Assembly (NCBI GenBank): GCA_937899905.1
Contig: CALCCF010000096.1
Location: forward strand, 1-35,764
Reading direction: 5' to 3'
Origin: an uncultured Phycisphaeraceae bacterium
GTDB lineage: Bacteria > Planctomycetota > Phycisphaerae > Phycisphaerales > UBA1924
Length of the DNA stretch: 35,764 nt
Under the pieces are notes generated by a model, which searched no databases, was not told the DNA's origin, and worked only from the letters and a program-made list of their open reading frames with translations. A program made the position numbers and the translations under genes. How positions within the stretch are numbered: the first letter of the stretch is position 1; each line of letters opens with the position of its first letter. Below are positions 23,953-31,140 of this stretch, in pieces.

Positions 23953-24777
23953 ATGGCCCTCCCGATCTCGGTTGTGATCGTCTGCAAGGACAGCGAAGCG
24001 ACGCTCGGCCGGACGCTCGACAGCGTCCGCGGCCTGGGATCGGAGATCGTGGCGGTCGACTCGGGTTCCACCGATGGCACGCTCGACCTGCTGAGGCAGG
24101 CCCGGGCGAGGATCATCGAGCGGCCGTGGATGGGATATGTCAAGACCAAGCAATTCGCGCTCGAGCAGTGCACCCAGCCGTGGGCGCTCTCGCTCGATAG
24201 CGACGAGTCGCTCGAGCCCGAGCTGCGCCGGAGCGTCGAGGAACTTGGGCTAACCGAGAACGGCGATGATGGCGGGCCCACGGGCTATCGCATGAACCGA
24301 AAGGTGTTCTATCGCGGCCGGTTCTTTGAGCACACGTGGCAGCCCGAGTGGCGGCTTCGGCTGGTGCGAGCCGACCGCTACCACTGGCAGGGACTCGACC
24401 CGCACGACGAATTGAAGCCGGTTGATCCTGCCGAGCCGATGGCCGACCTCCGCGGCGACATGCGGCACGACAGCTTCTCCAGCTTCCCTGAGCTCATGCT
24501 CAAGCACGTCGGGCACGCCCACCTCACGGCCCAGAGCCTGCACGCCGCTGGCAAGCGGGTCGGCCCTATCGGGCTCGCGCTCGCTCCAGCCACCGCGTTC
24601 GTGCGGCAGGCGATCACGCGCGGTGGGTATCGGGACGGCACGCGTGGCTGGGCCGCCGCAGGAGCGATGGCGGCTTATACCCTTATGAAGTACGTCTGCC
24701 TGCTTGAACTCAAGGACCAGCAGGAGTCGGCGTCCGACAAACCTCCGAAGCGAGACAGAAGGAGCGACAGCTCGTGA
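23953..24777 (+). CDS. Family 2 glycosyltransferase (WaaE/KdtX-like)
   Basis: This 274-aa enzyme has a GT-A fold: LPISVVIVCKDSEATLGRTL at the N-terminus, VDSGSTDGTLDLL (35-47) and the metal-binding DSDE at 82-85. Downstream motifs RMNRKVFYRGRFFEH, WRLRLVRAD and LDPHDELK match the WaaE/KdtX group that adds glucose or heptose to lipopolysaccharide core. It should act at the inner face of the membrane. A C-terminal stretch (AGAMAAYTLMKYVCLLELKDQ) is partly hydrophobic and may be a membrane contact. ATG 23953 is chosen because the conserved core starts here; the upstream in-frame ATG at 23848 overlaps the divergent gene. The stop overlaps the GTG of the methyltransferase. Confidence 0.88.
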   Translation: MALPISVVIVCKDSEATLGRTLDSVRGLGSEIVAVDSGSTDGTLDLLRQARARIIERPWMGYVKTKQFALEQCTQPWALSLDSDESLEPELRRSVEELGLTENGDDGGPTGYRMNRKVFYRGRFFEHTWQPEWRLRLVRADRYHWQGLDPHDELKPVDPAEPMADLRGDMRHDSFSSFPELMLKHVGHAHLTAQSLHAAGKRVGPIGLALAPATAFVRQAITRGGYRDGTRGWAAAGAMAAYTLMKYVCLLELKDQQESASDKPPKRDRRSDSS

Positions 24778-25592
24778 CACAGGCCCCAGCCGCGACGCCG
24801 CAGAGCGCCCCCGCCCACACCGATCTCCAAGGCGTGAACAAAACGCTGCAATTCGAGGACGCGAAGGACCCGCGTATCGCGCCCACCGTCGCTGACATGA
24901 AGAAGTGGGTCCTGCGGTGGCGATTCAAGGGCGAGCCGCTGGGCGTCAACGGCGCGGTCAAGAAGCGGTGGTACGTCCGGCCGCACAAGATGTGGGAGTA
25001 CAGCCGAGGGCTTGCGCTCACGGGCGCGAGCGGGCCGACCCGCGAGCAGGGCCGCAAGCTGCACTGCCTGGACGTCGGCGGCGCGATGACCCTGCCCATC
25101 TTCTATATGGGCAGCCTCGGTGATCGGGTCGTGTGCCTCGATATTGATCCGACGATGACCCAGCAGAGCATGGATGCGGCGAGCCGGCAGGGCCTGGATC
25201 TCGATTGCCGAACGACCAACCTTGGGCAGGAGGGTCCATCGGCGGCCGATCTGGGCGCGCCCGAGGCCGGCTTCGACCGCGTGTACTGCTTTAGCGTCAT
25301 CGAGCACATCTTGCCGCCCGAGCAGGAGCGGGTCGCCAGCCGGATGGGCGGGCTCGTTCGGCCCGGAGGCATGCTGTGCATCACCTTCGATTTCGGCGAA
25401 CACGGGCCGATGGAAGCTCCCATGCGGACCATGGAAGACGCTCACAAGCTCGGTGACCTCATCGGGCTCCCGCTCGTCGGCGGGGATTTCGTGGACACGG
25501 GCGACCGCTATCCGCTGAATCGCAAGCACCCCCAGGCCCGGTACACCTTCGGTTCGATGTTCTTCAAGAGGCCCGAGGCCGAAAACGCGTAG
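24774..25592 (+). CDS. Class I SAM-dependent methyltransferase
   Basis: This 272-aa protein carries motif I CLDVGGAMTLP (98-108) and an acidic LDIDP (122-126), which hold S-adenosylmethionine. FDRVYCFSVIEHI is the post-II motif, and a typical GGLVRPGGMLCITFDFG follows. Motif I is slightly degenerate (GGA in place of GxG). The start is GTG 24774, with AAGGAG about 10 nt upstream, overlapping the glycosyltransferase stop (GTGA), so the two are coupled. A sugar or lipid substrate in envelope synthesis is inferred from context only. Confidence 0.87.
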   Translation: MTQAPAATPQSAPAHTDLQGVNKTLQFEDAKDPRIAPTVADMKKWVLRWRFKGEPLGVNGAVKKRWYVRPHKMWEYSRGLALTGASGPTREQGRKLHCLDVGGAMTLPIFYMGSLGDRVVCLDIDPTMTQQSMDAASRQGLDLDCRTTNLGQEGPSAADLGAPEAGFDRVYCFSVIEHILPPEQERVASRMGGLVRPGGMLCITFDFGEHGPMEAPMRTMEDAHKLGDLIGLPLVGGDFVDTGDRYPLNRKHPQARYTFGSMFFKRPEAENA

Positions 25593-25666
25593 GCGTCCGT
25601 GCTAGCATCATGGCCCTCGATGTGAGGGTGCGCACGCCCGCGGCACACGCCGCACTGGGGAGCCCA

Positions 25667-25924
25667 ATGGCTAAGAAGACCGCCAAGAAGACCACGAAGA
25701 AGACCGCCAAGAAGACGACCAAGAAAACCACCAAGAAGACGGTCCGCAAGGCTCCCGCGGCCAAGAAGACCACGAAGAAGACCAGCAAGAAGACGACCAA
25801 GAAGACCTCGCGTTCCAGCGGCTCGAGCCGTCGTAGCGCGGGCTCGTCGCGAGGCACATCCAAGTCTGCCAGCGGGCGTAGCACCGTCACGCGGACCAAG
25901 GTCAATTCGATCAGCTCTCGCTGA
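25667..25924 (+). CDS. Lysine-repeat histone H1-like protein
   Basis: This 85-aa protein starts at ATG 25667 with GGGGAG just upstream. Residues 2-50 are made almost entirely of Lys and Thr in units such as KKTTKK and KKTAKKTTKK, with one RKAPAAKK interruption. The rest is Ser/Arg/Gly-rich (SRSSGSSRRSAGSS). This composition is that of eukaryotic H1 tails and bacterial H1-like proteins (Chlamydia Hc1/Hc2, AlgP), which compact DNA without sequence preference. No globular domain is present. The DNA is a degenerate tandem array of AAG and ACC codons, so copy number may vary between strains. The next gene is a DEAD-box helicase with a similar tail. An earlier ATG at 25610 lacks a ribosome site. 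Confidence 0.85.
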   Translation: MAKKTAKKTTKKTAKKTTKKTTKKTVRKAPAAKKTTKKTSKKTTKKTSRSSGSSRRSAGSSRGTSKSASGRSTVTRTKVNSISSR

Positions 25925-25967
25925 ATCTCAGCCTGCGGTCTGCCCGGCTCGCCCCGATCCGATTTTT

Positions 25968-25975
25968 GAAGAGGA
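25968..25975 (+). promoter_or_regulatory. Shine-Dalgarno site supporting a CTG start of the helicase
   Basis: GAAGAGGA lies with its GAGG 8 nt before an in-frame CTG at 25983. No ATG, GTG or TTG is available in this frame between the site and 26118. The GTG at 26118 has no ribosome site of its own. Confidence 0.5.
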
Positions 25976-25982
25976 CATCGCT

Positions 25983-27425
25983 CTGCCCACGCCGAAGAAG
26001 CCATCCAAGACCTCCAAGAAGCCAGCGCCCTCGAAGAAGGGCGCGCGGTCGAGTTCCGGCCCGAAGCCCACATCGAAGTCCAAGACCAAGGACGACGAGA
26101 CGATCTTCGACTCGTCGGTGACCTTCGATGACTTCGACCTTGTCGAGGATGTGCTCGATGGCATCGACGACGAGGGATTCGTCCATCCGACGATGATCCA
26201 GTCGATGCTCATCCCCGTTGCGCTCACCGGCAAGGACGTGCTCGGGCAGGCCAAGACTGGCACGGGCAAGACGGCGGCGTTCGGCCTGCCGTTGCTCTCG
26301 CTCGTGGATCCGGGCGATGGTTTTGCGGCGCTCGTTCTGGCACCGACCCGCGAGCTTGCGCTACAGATTACCGCCGAGTTGCAAACGCTCGGCAAGCACA
26401 GCGGCCTGAAGGTGTGCGCGGTCTACGGCGGCGAGCCCATCGAGAAGCAGGCCAAGCGCCTAAGCCAGAAGCCCGAGATCATTGTCGGCACGCCAGGCCG
26501 AGTCATGGACATGGAGCGCCGCGGCTATCTGCGGTTCGACCGAATCCAGGTCGCCATCCTCGACGAGGTCGACCGCATGCTCGACATCGGCTTCCGCGAG
26601 GACATCCGCCAGATCCTGGGCGTCTGCCCCAAGGACCGGCAGACCATCTTCGTCTCGGCCACGCTGACGCCGGAGATCGAGAAGCTCGCGCGGAAGTACA
26701 TGAACGACCCCGAGAAGCTGGTCGCCTCGGCCGGCTCGCTGACGGTCAGCGTGGTCGAGCAGCACTACCTCACCGTGCAGCCCTGGGACAAGAAGCGGCT
26801 GCTCGTCCACCTCCTCACGCACGAGGAGCCCGCGCTCACCGTCGTCTTCTGCCGGCTCAAGCGCGTGGTCGACGACCTCGAGAAGCTCCTGCAAAGCAAG
26901 GGCATCGATGCGGTGGCCATCCACGGCGACATGCGTCAGAGCCGGCGCAACAGCGTGATGGGCAAGCTGCGGACGGGCAAGCTGGGCGTGCTCATCGCCA
27001 GCGATCTGGCCAGCCGCGGCATCGACGTCGAGGGCATCAGCCACGTCATCAACTACGACCTGCCGGAGGACCCGGACCTCTACATCCACCGCATCGGGCG
27101 CACGGCGCGGGCCGGCCGCGGCGGCATCGCGTGGAGCCTGGTCACGCCCGAGCAGGGCAAGCTGCTCACCGAGATCGAGACGCGAATCAACACGCACATC
27201 CCGTACATGGCCTACCCGGACTTCGAGCCGGGGCCCGAGCCCGATTCCGTGCGGCAGAAACGTGAGCTCGATGCGATGCGCGATGAGCGCTCGAAGCAGC
27301 GCACGCTCGAACGCATGGGCAAGGTGCTGCCGAAGGACGCCGACGAGAGCAAGTTCCCCGGCGGCGTTGTGCCAACGAAGCTTCCGCCCAAGCGTCTTGG
27401 TGGGCGGATCTCGGGCCGTCGCTGA
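25983..27425 (+). CDS. DEAD-box RNA helicase with lysine-rich N-terminal tail
   Basis: The helicase core begins at GTG 26118 (435 aa from there). It has the Q motif (FVHPTMIQ), AKTGTGKT (45-52), PTRELALQ (78-85), GTPGR, DEVD at 150-153 in place of DEAD, SAT, and HRIGRTARAGRGG in the second RecA-like domain. It should unwind RNA in the cytoplasm, for example in ribosome assembly or mRNA decay. In frame upstream lie 45 codons for a tail (PTPKKPSKTSKKPAPSKK and on to SKSKTKDDETIF) with about 90% G or C in the third position, so this part is surely translated. The best start is CTG 25983 behind GAAGAGGA; ATC 25977 or ATT 25962 are alternatives. Standard gene callers would give 26118. Confidence 0.88.
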   Translation: MPTPKKPSKTSKKPAPSKKGARSSSGPKPTSKSKTKDDETIFDSSVTFDDFDLVEDVLDGIDDEGFVHPTMIQSMLIPVALTGKDVLGQAKTGTGKTAAFGLPLLSLVDPGDGFAALVLAPTRELALQITAELQTLGKHSGLKVCAVYGGEPIEKQAKRLSQKPEIIVGTPGRVMDMERRGYLRFDRIQVAILDEVDRMLDIGFREDIRQILGVCPKDRQTIFVSATLTPEIEKLARKYMNDPEKLVASAGSLTVSVVEQHYLTVQPWDKKRLLVHLLTHEEPALTVVFCRLKRVVDDLEKLLQSKGIDAVAIHGDMRQSRRNSVMGKLRTGKLGVLIASDLASRGIDVEGISHVINYDLPEDPDLYIHRIGRTARAGRGGIAWSLVTPEQGKLLTEIETRINTHIPYMAYPDFEPGPEPDSVRQKRELDAMRDERSKQRTLERMGKVLPKDADESKFPGGVVPTKLPPKRLGGRISGRR

Positions 27426-27446
27426 GCGTCTTTGTTTGAACTCGGG

Positions 27447-27833
27447 CTAATCGCCGAGCTTGGCCAGCGCCTTCTCGCGCGACTTGGTGATCGTGAACAG
27501 GCGATCGACCTTGGTCGTCTTGAGCACGCTCGCGATCGGGCTCGCCAGCCCGCTAATCGCCAGCGAGCCGCCGGCGTTCGCGCAGGCTTCACGCAGTTGC
27601 ACCAGCATCGAGATGCCGGCACTGGACATGTACTCGACGCGCGCCATGTCCAGCAGGACGCGGCCGTTGGACCGCTCGACGTCGCCGACCACCTCTGCGA
27701 GTACGCTGGTCGAGTCACTCTCGGTGATGCTCGGGCCCTTGGGCGTGATGACCAGCATGCCTTGCGTGGTCTCTCGGGTGGTATTCGGGCCGTCGATGAT
27801 CGAAGCGCCCTCGGGCGTCGCGTTGGTGGTCAT
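27447..27833 (-). CDS. STAS-domain anti-sigma factor antagonist-like protein
   Basis: This 128-aa protein starts at ATG 27833 with AGGGAG 7 nt upstream. Residues of about 25-125 form a STAS domain: a strand GMLVITPKG, the helix region DSTSVLAEVVGDVERS, strand RVLLDMARVEY, and MSSAGISMLVQLREA (69-83). Ser70 or Ser71 stands where SpoIIAA-type antagonists are phosphorylated. It would switch partners with an anti-sigma factor kinase, but no such kinase is in the window. The last 15 residues (ITKSREKALAKL) are charged. It converges on the helicase gene 21 nt away. Confidence 0.88.
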   Translation of the reverse strand: MTTNATPEGASIIDGPNTTRETTQGMLVITPKGPSITESDSTSVLAEVVGDVERSNGRVLLDMARVEYMSSAGISMLVQLREACANAGGSLAISGLASPIASVLKTTKVDRLFTITKSREKALAKLGD

Positions 27834-27892
27834 GCGCGGTCTCCCTATTCGCGAGCGGCTTCCCCATATCGTCGCCACTAAGCTCGTGAGCG

Positions 27893-27898
27893 ATAGTA
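27893..27898 (-). promoter_or_regulatory. -10-like element upstream of the STAS gene
   Basis: TACTAT on the minus strand lies 59 nt before the ATG. The 10-mer GTGTACTATC occurs here and again at 2206-2215 upstream of the acyl-CoA ligase, in the same orientation. No clear -35 box is seen, so the assignment is weak. Confidence 0.3.
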
Positions 27899-28093
27899 CA
27901 CACCCGCCCGTCCTGCCCTGGGTATCGGCAAAAACCACTCTCCAGATGCGTACTGGCTGCGTCTGATCGCCCTGCAGGTTCCTCGTCTCGCCGTGCGTGA
28001 AACGGGGGTGTCTCCTCTCCGGTACAACCCAGCGAGGGGGCGTGCGCCCTGAAGCTGGCATCTGGGACATCAATCGACGAGGGGAAGACGATC

Positions 28094-29461
28094 ATGCACA
28101 CGACCACGACAGACCCCGTACGGGCCATCACGCTGGCAGCGATGACCGCTGTGGCCGCTAGCGCTGCCGGACAGTGTGTTCCCGTCTGGGACCCGACCAT
28201 CGGCGTGCCGGGCGTCGATGACGGGTACGTCCAGCCGTTCCAGGTCTGGGACGACGGCAGCGGCGAAGCTCTGTTTGCCGGCGGCGCGTTTGGCAGCATC
28301 GGCGGGGCTGCGGGAACGACACTCATCGGCCGCTGGGATGGCAGCGAGTGGTCCGCCGTTGGCAGTCCCGGCCTAAGCACGGGCAGCACCAACGGCTTTC
28401 TCACCAGCATGGCCATCTTTGACGTCTTTGGCACCGAACGACTTGTGGCCGGCGGCTTCTTCGCCAGCGCGGGCGGCATCTCCGACACGCAGTCGATCGC
28501 AACGTGGGACGGCACTGTCTGGAGCAACATGGGCTCTGGGCTCACCGCCCCGGACGCCGTGTGGGCGATGGCGACCGGCGACGTCGGCGATGGCGAGCGG
28601 CTCTTCGTGGGCGGGTCGTTCGAGAGCATTGGCGGCGGGCCGGCGGGCGGCATCGCGCAATGGGACGGCGAGAACTGGGCCGCCGTGGGTAGCGGCGATC
28701 CGCTCACCGGCCTAGTCACGCCCAACGTGTTCGGCACGATCGTCTTCAATGACGGCTCGGGCCCGGCGCTGTATGCGGGCGGTCGGTTCGATGAGATCGA
28801 CGGCGCGACGGGTACGACGCTCCTCGGGCGATTCCGCGACGGAGCGTGGGAGCCGGTCGGCGCCGGCCTGACGCGCACCTCGATCACCGGCGACGCGGGC
28901 CAGCTCGAAGTGTTCGACGACGGCAGCGGTGCCGCCCTGTACGTCGCGGGGCGCAGCTTCTTTCCGACCGGTCTTGGCGCGGTCGCGGATGTGTACAGGT
29001 GGGACGGCACCGAGTGGACGGCCGTCGGGCAGGACATCGCTGGAGTCGTGACCGATCTCGAAGTGTGGGACGATGGCAGCGGGCCGGCGTTGTACCTGAC
29101 GAGCACGAGCGGGGCCGGTCGCATCGCGCGATTGCAGGATGACGAGTGGGTCACCGTGGACGGCGGAGCCGAGGGCGGCTCGGCGTTCGGCCTGGGCGTC
29201 TGGCACGGCGACCTGTACGTCGGCGGCAGCTTCAGCACGGTGAATGGCGAGTCTGCCAACGGCGTGGTGCGTCGCAGCGGCTGCCCGGCTCCGGACTGCT
29301 ACGCCGACTTCGACGGCGACGGCAGCCTCAATATCTTCGACTTCCTGGCATTCCAGAACGCCTTCGACTCGGGCGACGCGGCGGCGGATTGCGACGAGGA
29401 CGGCAGCCTGACGCTGTTTGACTTCCTCTGCTTTCAGAACGCCTTCGACGCGGGCTGCTAG
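28094..29461 (+). CDS. Secreted repeat protein with GC-type dockerin-like doublet (tandem copy 1)
   Basis: This 455-aa protein starts at ATG 28094 behind GAGGGGA. The signal peptide ends near residue 26 (AAMTAVAASAAGQ). Residues 30-395 carry at least seven repeats of the form GxxLFAGGxFxxIGGxxxxxIAxWDGxxWxxVG, which suggests a beta-propeller. The last 54 residues are the doublet, from CYADFDGDGS to FDAGC. It has the extra Cys pair, ADCDEDG and FDFLCFQ. The protein ends exactly at the Gly-Cys. It should be exported. It is a paralogue of the next gene, and both share the segment SPGLSTGSTNGFLT or its near twin. Function and ligand are unknown. Confidence 0.85.
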   Translation: MHTTTTDPVRAITLAAMTAVAASAAGQCVPVWDPTIGVPGVDDGYVQPFQVWDDGSGEALFAGGAFGSIGGAAGTTLIGRWDGSEWSAVGSPGLSTGSTNGFLTSMAIFDVFGTERLVAGGFFASAGGISDTQSIATWDGTVWSNMGSGLTAPDAVWAMATGDVGDGERLFVGGSFESIGGGPAGGIAQWDGENWAAVGSGDPLTGLVTPNVFGTIVFNDGSGPALYAGGRFDEIDGATGTTLLGRFRDGAWEPVGAGLTRTSITGDAGQLEVFDDGSGAALYVAGRSFFPTGLGAVADVYRWDGTEWTAVGQDIAGVVTDLEVWDDGSGPALYLTSTSGAGRIARLQDDEWVTVDGGAEGGSAFGLGVWHGDLYVGGSFSTVNGESANGVVRRSGCPAPDCYADFDGDGSLNIFDFLAFQNAFDSGDAAADCDEDGSLTLFDFLCFQNAFDAGC

Positions 29462-29518
29462 TCGGTCGACCCCGAGGGCACGCATACCGCCGATAAAACC
29501 CGCGATTCCCGTCTTTTC

Positions 29519-29540
29519 ACGCCCAACTCTGGGCGTTTTT
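29519..29540 (+). terminator. Rho-independent terminator after copy 1
   Basis: ACGCCCA (29519-29525) pairs with TGGGCGT (29530-29536), a 7-bp stem with an ACTC loop, followed by TTTT. It separates the two tandem paralogues, so the second copy should have its own promoter. Confidence 0.85.
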
Positions 29541-29566
29541 CTGTTTCCCGCGAGTCGGATCTCCCT

Positions 29567-29572
29567 TATCAT
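29567..29572 (+). promoter_or_regulatory. -10-like element for copy 2
   Basis: TATCAT matches five of six bases of the consensus and lies about 58 nt before the chosen ATG at 29630, just after a terminator. No good -35 box stands 17 nt upstream. Confidence 0.4.
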
Positions 29573-29629
29573 CTGTCCCACAGACCCCGACACTGAAACT
29601 CAAATCCAAGGAATATGGGAGCCCGCTCC

Positions 29630-31021
29630 ATGAACCGCTTCGCCCTCGCCTCGCTGACCATCCCGTGCCTCACGCTCGCCGCCGCCGGCCAGTGCACCTC
29701 CGTCTGGGACGGCTCGTTGGGCCTGCCCGGCATCGACCGCGGCTACATCCAGCCCATGATGAACTGGGACGACGGCACCGGGGAGCGCCTGTACGTCGGC
29801 GGCTCGTTCAACGCCGTCCGCGGCGTACCGGGCTCGACGATCCTGGCCCAGTGGGATCGCGACACCAACACCTGGGACCGAGTCGGCACGCCCGGACTCA
29901 GCACCGGCAGCACCAATGGGTTTCTGACCAACATCATGCCGTTTGAGGTCCTTGGCGAGGAACGTCTGGTTGTCGCCGGCTTCTTCGCCAGCGCGGGTGG
30001 CGTCGCCGATACCCGCTCCATCGCCGCTTGGAACGGCACCGAGTGGATCTCAATGTCGGCCGAACTGCCCTCGCCGCAGAGCATCTGGGCCATGACCACG
30101 GGCGACGTCGGGCAGGGCGAAAACCTGATCATCGGCGGAGCGTGGCCCGAGATCGGCGGCACATTCGGAGCCGACCTCGCGCAGTGGGACGGCGATGAGT
30201 GGCTGCCCATCGGTGACGGCTCTGGCATCACCGGCGGATTCAGCCCCACGGTCTTTGCTGCCCAGATGTTCGATGACGGCACCGGCCCGGCGCTCTACGC
30301 CGGCGGTCGCTTCGACAGCATCGGCTTCGCGCCCAACACCGCCGTGTTTGGTCGCTTCAACGGCACCGAATGGGAAGCGGTTGGCGGCGGCTTGAACCCC
30401 GAGGACTTCCTGTCGTCGATCAACGCGATGGCCGTGTTCGATGATGGCACCGGCGAGGCCCTGTATGTTGGCGGCAGCGACGTCTTCGCCCCGGGGCAGC
30501 CATTCTCGAGCGTGTACAAGTGGGATGGTGTCGCGTGGTCGGCCATCGGCCAGGAGTTTGGCGGCCGGGTGACCGACCTGAAAGTCTGGGACGACGGCAC
30601 CGGCCCGGCCCTGTACGTCTCGGGGACGGCGGTTCCAGACATCCAGTACGTCGCCAAGCTTGAAGGCGACGAATGGGTTCCGCTCGCCGGTGGAGCCGCC
30701 AGCCAGCCCGCAACCAGCGGCTCGTTCGCCAGCGTCTTCGGCCTGCACGTATGGGATGGCGACCTGTACGTTGGTGGCAACTTTACGCTCGTCGGCGACC
30801 CGGCCATCGAGGCCCGCGGCATCGTCCGTCGCACCGGTTGCGCGACACCCGACTGCTACGCCGACTTCGATGACGACGGACGCCTTTCGCTCTTCGACTT
30901 CCTCGCCTTCCAGAACGCGTTCGACGCGGGCGATACCGCCGCCGACTGCGATGACGACGGCCGCCTCTCGCTCTTTGACTTCCTGTGCTTCCAGAACGCG
31001 TTCGACGCGGGCTGCGACTGA
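29630..31021 (+). CDS. Secreted repeat protein with GC-type dockerin-like doublet (tandem copy 2)
   Basis: This 463-aa protein starts at ATG 29630, with GGGAG 8 nt upstream; an ATG at 29615 would add five residues. The signal peptide is FALASLTIPCLTLAAAGQ. The repeats match copy 1 closely in order and spacing, for example ERLVVAGFFASAGGVADTRSI and GTGPALYAGGRFDSIG. The final 55 residues are the doublet CYADFDDDGR to FDAGCD, with the same extra Cys pair (ADCDDDG, FDFLCFQ). Local duplication followed by divergence is the simplest origin. Function is unknown; export and surface location are inferred from the signal peptide. Confidence 0.85.
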   Translation: MNRFALASLTIPCLTLAAAGQCTSVWDGSLGLPGIDRGYIQPMMNWDDGTGERLYVGGSFNAVRGVPGSTILAQWDRDTNTWDRVGTPGLSTGSTNGFLTNIMPFEVLGEERLVVAGFFASAGGVADTRSIAAWNGTEWISMSAELPSPQSIWAMTTGDVGQGENLIIGGAWPEIGGTFGADLAQWDGDEWLPIGDGSGITGGFSPTVFAAQMFDDGTGPALYAGGRFDSIGFAPNTAVFGRFNGTEWEAVGGGLNPEDFLSSINAMAVFDDGTGEALYVGGSDVFAPGQPFSSVYKWDGVAWSAIGQEFGGRVTDLKVWDDGTGPALYVSGTAVPDIQYVAKLEGDEWVPLAGGAASQPATSGSFASVFGLHVWDGDLYVGGNFTLVGDPAIEARGIVRRTGCATPDCYADFDDDGRLSLFDFLAFQNAFDAGDTAADCDDDGRLSLFDFLCFQNAFDAGCD

Positions 31022-31058
31022 TCGCACGAAGCCACCGAGTCACGATGGAATGATCAAT

Positions 31059-31086
31059 CGGGAGGGGCTTTCGCCCTTCCCGTTTT
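31059..31086 (+). terminator. Rho-independent terminator after copy 2
   Basis: CGGGAGGGGC (31059-31068) pairs with GCCCTTCCCG (31073-31082), ten pairs with one G-U, loop TTTC, followed by TTTT. Confidence 0.85.
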
Positions 31087-31140
31087 CATTCAATAGCGCA
31101 TGTCTCAGCGATAACCAGTTGAATCGATCGGCCGGAGCTC

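Noticed and set aside
25667-25810. Repetitive tract considered as CRISPR or satellite
   Set aside because: The repeats are short, uninterrupted by spacers and keep a coding frame of Lys/Thr codons.
27715-29259. 514-codon open frame on the minus strand
   Set aside because: Ser/Pro/Thr-rich shadow of tandem copy 1; overlaps its signal peptide and repeats and spans the STAS start.
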